Assembly: GCA_022478985.1 (NCBI GenBank) | Contig: JAKSZP010013532.1 | Span: 1 to 64,000 of the forward strand | DNA length: 64,000 bases | DNA from: Massospora cicadina | Lineage: Eukaryota; Entomophthoromycota; Entomophthoromycetes; Entomophthorales; Entomophthoraceae | Reading direction: 5' to 3' | Shown here: positions 55,920 to 64,000 of the stretch, one piece after another | Numbering within the stretch: the first letter of the stretch is position 1 | How the letters are laid out: each line of letters begins with the position of its first letter | Translations under genes and position numbers: made by a program | Notes under the pieces: model-generated | What the model was told of the DNA's origin: nothing | The model's database searches: none | What the model saw: the letters and a program-made list of their open reading frames with translations, nothing else

Positions 55920-56229
55920 TTGTATAAATCAAAGCCGGTCAAACCAGAAAAAATCAAAAAATTCCTTAGAAGTGCACACATTGACACCGCGGTTCAAAAT
56001 AATAATTCAATTAAACTAATATTATGTGAGAAATTATGGGAAGTAGTACGCGGTGTACCAAGAGGGAAATGCCCTGGACCTGATGGGATTCCATATGAAT
56101 TTTATATAAAATATATTACTAACATCTCCAACATTCTTCTAACTTCAATGGACAAGCGTATTATGAAAACATGCCTCCTACCTGGAGGCAAAGAAGCCTA
56201 CACGGTCACTTTATTCAAGAAAGGAGACA
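55920..56229 (+). pseudogene. LINE D RT N-terminal part, cut by LINE C
   Basis: Reads CPGDPDGIPYEFY-type sequence (GKCPGPDGIPYEFYIKYI), then LLPGGKEAYTVTLFKKGD, and stops where LINE C enters. The rest of the RT starts at 61514 with KKGDRLDLSKW. The join across the target duplication AAGAAAGGAGACA restores the reading order. Confidence 0.88.
56217..56229. repeat. Left target-site duplication of LINE C
   Basis: AAGAAAGGAGACA, identical to 61514-61526. It lies in the RT coding sequence of LINE D. Confidence 0.93.
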
Positions 56230-56326
56230 TATTACTTTTCTTTCTCATTGCAAACACTTTTGCAACCTATTCAATTCAATACTGAATCTAGTTTGATAAT
56301 ATCACAGAGGAGATTAGTCTGCGCCC

Positions 56327-57765
56327 ATGTCAGGGAGCAGTTGGGCAAGCAAGGTAAGAGGAGCAGGTGGAAGGCCCGCGGCCTCCAACGTTCAAAAACG
56401 CCCTGGAGAATCCGGCGGAATAGACAAAAATCTTAAAAACTGGCAGTCACAATTTTCCCAGAGATACTCGCATGGCAAGCACGATGCAACCAGTACATCA
56501 ACACGCCACACTCCCAGTCACTTTTGTTGGTGGAATTCAGAGTCTGTGTGTATCTGGACATCCAAAAAACGGCCTTATGGGAAAAATTTTGTGAAGATGT
56601 ACACAAAGTTTTCCCAACCGTGGTGTACGTTGCACCTCATTCCATGTCATGCAGTTGGCTAGACCTAGGTTTCGAAAGCAAAAAAGCAGCAGATGAGGCT
56701 GCAGTGGTGCGCATAGTGATTGACCTCCCCAAAGGGCAATGGGTCGTCGAAATTAAATGCACCAGATGGACAAAATCAAACCAAATTTTCCTCACGTTTG
56801 ACTTTTTGCCTACTATGGTAAAACGTGACATTTTGGAACAACACCTGAAAGATGGTCTCGCTATATATGGCAAAATACAATCTTTTAAAATGCAACGCTT
56901 CCCGCTGATGCCACACCTGTGCACCGGCAAAGCCATCGCAGTTCTGACCCCAACTGAGGAGATCGCGAAGGACCTAACCCAGATCCCACACTCCACTTTT
57001 ATTGATATCGCAGGGCACACCACCCACCCATTCTGGGTGACCGTGGACAGCGCGCCCCCATTTGCACCCACTGTGATGCGTTTGGCCATAAGGCGCACGC
57101 GTGCCCCATCAAGGAGGGCGTCACATTCCAAGAGCACCCCTCAGTGGCCATGGCCAACGGAGAGGCGCACTACAAACCAACTGCAAGCACCAAGGAGGCT
57201 TTCCCGTGGGGAGCACAAGGCTGCTACCTATTGGTAAAGCCTATCTCCCTGAAGGAGTGGAAGAAGGCCAAGCAGGCCTGTAGGGCCGCAGCCAAGGAAG
57301 CGGCCAAGGCCACCACCACTATCCCACACTCACAACGCCAGGAGGACATGGAGACCTTCGCGGCAGAAGCAACTTGGGAATCCATCATCCAATCAGATTG
57401 GGAAGCCCATGCCAAGTGGGCCACTCAATCCGAGGATCTGATGGGAGATTCAATCTCACCCAATCATTGCACCCAAGCTCCGGTCAAAACCAACTTGGGA
57501 CCTATCCCAACTGAAAATTTTTTTTGACCCGCTCGACGGTGCACCAAGCTCATCCACACCACAAAAAATTCGTCCAATGTCAGGAAAACAAAAAGCGAAG
57601 GCCAAAGCCAACGCAACTCTTTCTGCAAAAATCAACAAAAACTCTGATAGCGTTGCTGCTAACACCCATGCTGCTGTGAAAGCCTGTGGGGATCTAGAAG
57701 AGGCTGGGGGCCTGGGGGCCCACCCCCTCACACCTAAGGTGCAATGGGGGAAACCTTCACTCTAG
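56327..57765 (+). pseudogene. LINE C ORF1 (gag-like, CCHC)
   Basis: ATG at 56327 (MSGSSWASKVRGAGGRPAAS). Frame changes by the loss of a base in an A-run near 56430, then 56524-57237 with VCVYLDIQKTALWEKFCEDV, TFDFLPTMVKRDILEQHL and GKAIAVLTPTEEIAKDL. The knuckle region near 57055-57110 is frameshifted. 57144-57527 holds the Lys/Ala-rich part, and 57577-57765 the linker towards the endonuclease. Equivalent to the single long frame of copy B. Confidence 0.82.
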
Positions 57766-59037
57766 GGATGTTGAATATCGCTGGACTCAAGGCCTCCCCA
57801 TCCTGGGCTAGGAAACTGAGTTTTTTACAATACAATTTATCCGTGGATATCCTGGCCATCCAGGAGTTCCACTGTCCATGAGGTTCTGAGGAAGCTTGGA
57901 AAACAATGCTCCTCACATCCCTATCCTTTTGTTGAAGCACTGTATAGTGCTAATTCAGAAAAATAATTTTTTAAACTCACATCCTCAGAAACATTTCTAA
58001 ATGGCCAAGTGCTCGTCATCACCTTCTCGTGGGCTGATGTAGCGCACGCAATCACCAACATCTACACCCCAAACAGTGCACACAAACATCAGGAATTTTT
58101 CTCATCGGTCAAATCCCTCCTGCTACCCCCCAATTCTTTCCTAGTTGGTGACATGAACTGTTGGCTAACCTCACCAACGGACCAGTGGCCACCCTCACCC
58201 CACGCCCCACAGGGTCACGTAGAACTATGCATTCTAAAAGCCACCCTTGGGTTAATGGATGTGCTGCTGCGACATATCCCACTGCTCAAAAAAATGATGC
58301 GTCCCCACATCCACAATGGCCAATTAAGGTCCATGACCCGCATCAACCTTATTCTAATGCTGGCAAAATTCCAACCCCACATCTCCCACTTCAAAACAAT
58401 GAAAATAGAATTCTCCGACCACAGACTGGTCTTGATAACATACCACTTACCTGTCACAGTTGCAAAGGCCCCACATTGGTACAAAATCCGCCCCCCCGAG
58501 CTCGCGTTGCCAGGATTTTCCATGTGGGTGGAAGAGGCAACTTTGGCAAAATTGTTTGTTGCACCATTTTGCGCGGACCCCATTTCCACATGGGCAACTT
58601 TCAAAGAGGACACCATCCGCCACTATCGCCATCTCTCCTCCAGATGCTCACGAGCCACATTGGCAGTTATCTTACGCACACTGGCGGAAATGGCCCACTT
58701 GGAGTCCAACATTCCAGCCACAGGATACAGCCCTGCATGGGGCTGGAAGTGGGCGGAGGCAGCTGCCCACCTCAACGCACTCAAAAGGCAACACAAACAT
58801 CGGGTTTGTGTCCAATACAGGGCCACATGCATCACAAAAGGCGACAAGTGCACCACATATTTCTTTAAAAAAAATTTTGCACCACACCAGAGCGTGGCCT
58901 GCACACAGGTACGAAGATTGGATAATTTTATTGCAGACACACTGGCCAAAGTGGCAATTGAAATGCAAAAATATTACTCCAAGTTATACCAAGCTGAACC
59001 AATTCAGCTGGCCAAAGTGGCAGAATTTCTCAACTGA
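57765..59037 (+). pseudogene. LINE C endonuclease domain
   Basis: First strands at 57765-57900 (LGMLNIAGLKASPS, VDILAIQE, broken). Then one 342-aa frame from 58009: FLVGDMNCWLTSPTDQWPPS, IEFSDHRLVLITYHL (S-D-H intact), FSMWVEEATLAKLFVAPFCA and the linker to the RT ending at 59037. It is the best-preserved endonuclease in the window. Expected role: first-strand nick at the target, priming reverse transcription. Confidence 0.88.
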
Positions 59038-59088
59038 GCTCATATCTGCACCATTTTCCAATACCCAGAAATAATAAATTTAATTACT

Positions 59089-60658
59089 TTGAACAAATTA
59101 TGGACAGCCATTTGCGGTGCGCCAAACCGAAAATGCCCAGGCCCAGATGGCATTCCATTTGAGTTCTACAACAAATATTTCAAATATATATCCCCACTGC
59201 TGCTCACCTCACTTAACCAAAGCCTGTTAGAAATGCGCCTCCTACCAGGAGGACATGAGGCCTTTACTGTCACACTCTTCAAGAAAGGGGATAAGCTTGA
59301 CTTAGCCAACATACGCCCCATTTCTCTAACAAACACAGACACCAAAATTTTAACAAAAATCATGGCTAACCATTTAGGGACTGTAGCATCTGCCACCATC
59401 TCCCCAGAACAATTCGGTTTCATCCCCAGAAGGTCAATTTGGAATAACATGCACTCCGTGGCTAATGCATGTCAGTCCACAGCCTCTGGGGCACTGGTAT
59501 TCTTGGACCAACAAAAGGCCTATGATAGAGTAAACTGGGAATACCTAAGGGCCTGCCTCCATCAATTCCGCCTACCCCCCGCTTCATCAACTGGGTGATG
59601 CTGCTCACGGAATCTGCGACAATGGTAGTGCGTGGCCCAGGCTTCCTAACGAAAGTAGTCCGCCCTCAAAGGGGCCTGCGACAAGGGGACCCCCTCAGCC
59701 CACTCTTATATAACTTCAGCCTTGACCCACTACTGCGAAATGTGAATGCCACCTCACTGGGGTCCATGTGCCAGGCCAAACCCCAGTCAAGATGATGGCA
59801 TTTGCAGATGATTGCGTGGTGGGGGTGTCTAATAACAAAGATGCACGCGCGCATAAAGCCCTCATCCAGGAATATTCCCGGGTAAGCAACGCGGCACTGA
59901 ACGCCTCCAAAACCGAAATCATCCTCCTTGGCCGGTTTCAGAACTGCTGAGCCCCAGCAAGTAGTTCCCAACCTGGCCCATCTGCTCGCCCACGTCCATG
60001 CCTTACTAACTCAACACACACCGCTCCACTGGTGCTCCCCTTCATGCCACGTCCTACCATAGGACTGATGCGCCATCTGGGCGTGTGGGTGGAGGCAGGC
60101 GGGTACACATTAGCAGTAATGGAGTGCCGTATACTGGACAACGTGACAAAGAGAATCGCCTCTCTCTGAGCCCACCCTACTACCCTTACTGGCAGGGTTG
60201 TTCTAGCCAACTCTATGCTCCTATCCAAAGTCTGGTTCGGAGCCCACGCCATCCCCTTCTCCCCAAGCTTCTTCAAATCCCTGTATGCCTTGCTGCAAGG
60301 ATGGCGTTGGTCAGGCCGCCCTCCACCAGTATGGCCAGAGGTCATGTTTGGCCCTCATCATCAAGGTGGCATGGGCCTGCTTGACTTCAAAGCCCATGCT
60401 GCCAAGATCCTGGGCACCTGGATCGCGGCAGTCACCACTCCTACACTCCCATCCCAACACTGGTCCCACGCAGCCCACTCCAACTTCTCCCGAGCCTTGG
60501 GCCTCAACAATCCATCAAACCCCCACTCCCTGATGAAATACTTCGCATCACACACATTGGCCACAGGTCCTCACGGGACTAAAACCTACTATAAACGAAT
60601 CCTACTCTCCATGAGAAGCGCAGAGTGGAGAATTCATATTAGCGGACATACAACCTGA
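59089..60658 (+). pseudogene. LINE C reverse transcriptase
   Basis: 59089-59598: CPGPDGIPFEFYNKYFKYIS, LANIRPISLTNTDTK, SPEQFGFIPRRSIWNN, VFLDQQKAYDRVNWEYL. 59595-59795: GLRQGDPLSPLLYNFSLDPL. 59768-59950: MMAFADDCVVGVSNNKDARA (FADD intact). 60215-60658: thumb/connection region (MLLSKVWFGAHAIPFSPSFF). Frameshifts near 59580 and 59750, TGA at 59949. Confidence 0.9.
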
Positions 60659-60718
60659 AGAGGCCGCCCCTCTCCTCAGTTCACACAAGAGGTACAGGGG
60701 CTGCCCATCCATGATGGC

Positions 60719-61368
60719 GTGATCCTCATTCGGCCCCATGTCCTATCCAGGGTGGACTACCTGGACATGATGGACATCCCTTATTCCATTGAGACCCAAA
60801 AAACTATCTGGAAATACGCACACCATTCTCTGTTGCAGCCTCAACTCTGCTCCCATGTGTGGCGCTGCCTGAGGCGGGTGTATCGTACAGCTGAGCGCTC
60901 TAATGCTTTACACTCATCCTGTGTCGTGTGTGGCCAGTATGGAACGCTGTTTCACCGCCTGGAGAAGTGCCTCAACTCTAAAGTGATATGGCGCGAAGTC
61001 CAACGTCTGCTAGGCCAGGATCAAACACATCCCTTCAGTCTGTCAAGAGATATGTTTGCTTCATCAATGGCCTCCCCCTCCCACCCTCCCTTCGTGCTCT
61101 GGTGGTTGCAATCGCCATGTGGACTATCCACACGATTGTCTTGGATGCCATCGCTGGATCCATCCCCACCCTCCCTGAAGCTGTCCACAGATTCCAGTCG
61201 CATTTGGTGGATCACTTTCAAGCGTGGATGTTTGGATATCTCCCACCGCATCGCCGACAGCTGGTCTCCTCCTGGTTCCCAGTCTGGTTCATCAAATCAG
61301 ACCCCTTCCTCCACACGTGCTCAATAGTGGCTACGTCCCCTACACACGTTCCCTCCCCCTTCCCATAA
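60719..61368 (+). pseudogene. LINE C ORF2 C-terminal domain with CCHC finger
   Basis: 202-aa frame, VLSRVDYLDMMDIPYSIETQ, SHVWRCLRRVYRTAERSNAL, then CVVCGQYGTLFHRLEKC (C-x2-C-x7-H-x4-C) and WREVQRLLGQDQTHPFSLSR; the end of the protein continues at 60988-61368 in another frame. Matches copy B 25384-26333. Confidence 0.85.
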
Positions 61369-61513
61369 GTGGCGTTCCCGCTGGCAACAAGAGTTAGCAT
61401 CGCTTCTCTGGGGTGCCTCCCCTGGTACTAAGTTTATCTGTCCTGAGTCATATTTGGAAGTGTCCGTCCCATGGTCGGCCTTCCCCACAATAAATTTAAA
61501 TTTAAAAATTTAA

Positions 61514-61526
61514 AAGAAAGGAGACA
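61514..61526. repeat. Right target-site duplication of LINE C
   Basis: AAGAAAGGAGACA, the partner of 56217-56229. Confidence 0.93.
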
Positions 61527-63574
61527 GATTAGACCTATCGAAATGGCGCCCAATTTTCCTAACCAACACAGATACAAAATTTCACAAAAATTATGGCTAA
61601 ACGACTAGGAGAAAAGAAACTGATGCGATGTCCCCATCACAATATGGATTTGTCCCAAGAAGATCCATATGGGATAATATCCCCACAGTTGCAAATGTCT
61701 GCCAGTCCAAAACCTCTGGAGCACTTGTCTTTTTAGACCAACAAAAGGCATATGACAGGGTGAACTGGACCTATCTTAGGGCTTGCCTTCAAAAATTCTA
61801 GCTTCCTAATAGATTTATAAACTGGCTAATGTTGTTTAAAGAGTCTGCAACCATGGCTGTGCAGGGAGCAGGCTTCTTAACTAACCCAGTTATCCAACAG
61901 AGAGGACTAAAACAAGGAGAACCTTTAAGCCCTCTACTCTACAACTTTAGCCTAGACCCCCTAATCTGAAATACAAACATACTGCTAAAAGGAATCAACG
62001 TCAAGGGCCAACCACCAGTCAAAATGATGGCCTTCGCTGATGATTGTGTGGTGGGCATATCCAACAATCAGGACACTTGCAGAATCGAGAATATAATACA
62101 AGACTATTCAGCCATAAGTAACGCATCACTTAACACTGAGAAAACGGAAATTATACTCCTGGGGAAATATCAGACCCAGTGGATGCCATCTACACAGGGC
62201 CAACAAGCTAGTATAACATCAAGACTCCTGACCATACATAGGATGCGAAAATCAGAAATGAACTCACTGAAACTTCTATTCATCACCAAGCCAACAGCTG
62301 GCCCAATTTGTCACTTGGGATTATGGTTGGAAGCAGGAGATTACGCTAGCTCCATGATGGAAAATCATTTATTGGACAAAATAACAAAACGCATTGCATC
62401 CTTACATGGACACCAAAAAGGTCTAACAGGAAGGATCACGGTAGCCAACTCTATGATTCTATCAATCATATGGTTCACGGCCCATGCAATTGCTTTCTCA
62501 ACACTTTTCTCCAACACAGTCCACGCCCTATTACAAGGATGGCTATGGTCCAACCACAACCCTCCTGTATGCCTTGAAACCCTATTTGGACCTAGAAGGA
62601 ATGGAGGCATGGGGCTTACTAATTACGTAGAGCAAGCAACCCATATACTGGGATCCTGGATAGCTCAGGTGACTAGCCCAGATCTTCCAGATACACACTG
62701 GGCCAGAACAGCAAGATATAACTTCACACGTGCACTACAATTAAGAAACCCAGATCACCCAAACACATTAATCAAGTATCTGGCATCCCATCCTACAGCT
62801 GCAGGACCACATGGCACTCCTGCACATTTCAAACGAATACTCCTAGCCATGAGAAGAGCGACATGGAGGATTCACATAAATGAACAAACCAGTCACCAAG
62901 GACGCCCAAGGCTAACTCACAGACAGGAGATCAATGATCAAATAGTCACAGACAATATAATAAGCAAAAGCCTAAATACCATAGCCAGGATAGATTACCT
63001 GGACCATATGAACATACCCTACAACCTGGAGACTCAAAGAAGAGTATGGAGATACACACATCACCCTCTACTCCAACCCAGGATAAGAGCACATGTATGG
63101 AGGTGCATGAGAAGATTATAACGAACAGCTGAACGGTCAAACGCCAATCACACCTCATGTGCAATATGTGGTCAGTATGGAAGCCTAGCCCACCGTTTAG
63201 AACAATGCCCAACATCAGTGGCGGTATGGAAAGAGGCCATGAGCCTTTTCCGCCAAGAAAACGGACATCCATTCAGCCTAGCAAGAAACATGTTCGGTAT
63301 AAACATGGACTCTCCTATCCACCCATCTCTCAGGGCGCTAATAGTAGCAATAGCACTATGGACGATGCATACAATAGTACTGGAATCGTTCACAGAAGCA
63401 GTGCCAACAATCCAAGAAGCCATTCATCGCTTCCACAGCCATATATTGGAACATTTCCAAGCATGGCTGTTTGGACATATGACCCCCCATAACAGAAGGA
63501 CAATCAACACATGGTTCCCTATATGGTTCCTAAAAGTTGATCCTTTCCTTCACACATGCTGCATCCAAGAATAA
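61527..63574 (+). pseudogene. LINE D RT (rest) and C-terminal finger domain
   Basis: 61527-62000: RT fingers and palm with several breaks, FLDQQKAYDRVNWTYLRAC. 62024-63121: 365-aa open frame starting at MMAFADDCVVGISNNQDTCR (catalytic FADD intact), through TAGPICHLGLWLEAGDYASS and LFGPRRNGGMGLTNY to WRCMRRL. A stop at 63118-63120, then CAICGQYGSLAHRLEQC (C-x2-C-x7-H-x4-C) and the end at 63574. Domain order and finger match type I, but the sequence is clearly diverged, hence a separate family. Confidence 0.9.
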
Positions 63575-63738
63575 GCCAGCATAACTCCCCTTCCCTACCG
63601 TCCTAATCTTGGTGATCCTGGAGACAACAAGAGGGGCCTTGAACCCTCTGGGGTGTCTTTATTTGTCAAATTACATTAGTTTTTTCACTATATCGGAAAT
63701 GCTTGTCCCCTGGTCAACCTTCCCTGAATAAATAAACA

Positions 63739-63750
63739 TTTAATACTGCC
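63739..63750. repeat. Right target-site duplication of LINE D
   Basis: TTTAATACTGCC, the partner of 53159-53170. Confidence 0.85.
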
Positions 63751-64000
63751 TATAACAGTGATGGTTTCTGATATACATATTTTACTAAGGCAGATCAAAA
63801 CCTTCAGCAAAAAAGCAACGGTGATCAAAACTTAATATAAAAAATACTTGGAATATAAAAATTAAATAGATATGTAATTCACTTAGATGGTTGGTCAGAC
63901 TAAATTGCAACACTTCACCCAATTGAACAAAAATGTCAGAATTAAATGACATAATAGGGACAGAATGTATTAATAAGCAGAGCGTGAAGAGGCCAAGGTG
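63751..64000. other. Right flank, nothing recognised
   Basis: AT-rich sequence after LINE D. It is the original neighbour of 53158 before LINE D inserted. No gene or repeat is seen. Confidence 0.5.

Larger units (their letters stand above)
56230..61513 (+). mobile_element. Type I LINE copy C, full length
   Basis: 5284 bp. The 5' end CTTTTCTTTCTCATTGCAAA begins at 56235, preceded by five extra bases (TATTA) not found in copies A and B. The 3' end is GGTCGGCCTTCCCCACAATA followed by an A/T tail. Very similar to copy B throughout. A few stops and frameshifts (for example TGA at 59949 and 60657, loss of frame at 57528) make it inactive as read. Confidence 0.95.
53171..63738 (+). mobile_element. 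Type II LINE copy D, full length, split by LINE C
   Basis: About 5.27 kb of its own sequence plus LINE C (56230-61513). It carries ORF1 with decayed CCHC, endonuclease, RT and C-terminal finger on the plus strand. Both ends are fixed by a 12-bp target duplication. It is the reference copy for fragment E (4460-11939). ORF1 and the endonuclease are broken, while the RT after LINE C is largely open. Confidence 0.92.

Noticed and set aside
59166..61400. C-to-T rich stop codons in LINEs as evidence for repeat-induced point mutation
   Set aside because: Differences between B and C include many other changes and indels; by eye there is no clear C-to-T bias in a fixed dinucleotide context.

Overview
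This window is eukaryotic, most likely a TE-bloated fungal genome. The evidence is one intron-containing nuclear gene (a PPWD1-type cyclophilin/WD40 spliceosomal protein with several introns of only 31-37 nt), chromodomain-carrying Ty3/gypsy elements (chromoviruses) and L1-like LINEs with a C-terminal CCHC finger. A zygomycete-grade lineage would fit, but that is inference. I see no prokaryotic genes, CRISPR array, rRNA or tRNA.

Layout: 400-2877 PPWD1 (+). 2878-4459 AT-rich, nothing recognised. 4460-11939 an old type II LINE (E, +), split by a full-length type I LINE (A, -, 5018-10261). 11940-17665 chromovirus F (-) with 739/740-bp LTRs. 17666-19050 unrecognised, with faint retroelement traces. 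About 19400-21060 a type III ORF1-only LINE (N, -). About 22100-25335 and 30623-33170 a very old gypsy remnant (G1, +), split by full-length type I LINE B (-, 25336-30602, 20-bp target duplication). 33195-52595 a nested stack: type III LINE M (+) contains LTR element H (33709-52189), which contains type III LINE I (-, 38634-51929), which contains chromoviruses J (38820-44221, TSD GGGGG) and K (44692-50642, TSD TGATC). 53171-63738 a full-length type II LINE (D, +) split by full-length type I LINE C (+, 56230-61513).

How the parts relate: type I and II LINEs carry a gag-like CCHC ORF1, an apurinic endonuclease, an RT and a C-terminal finger. Type III copies show only an ORF1, yet copy I ends in a 3' terminus like that of types I and II, so it probably borrows their RT. 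The chromoviruses have Gag reading frames that start inside the 5' LTR and include a hydrophobic segment. F and J also appear to carry self-complementary (Tf1/sushi-style) primer sites instead of a tRNA site.

The most unusual signal is a set of three tiny insertions. Each has a 13-nt core (ACCATCTAGTACT) plus an A-run and is flanked by its own 14-16 bp target duplication, which looks like a micro-retroposon. Almost all TE reading frames are broken; PPWD1 is the only apparently intact host gene.
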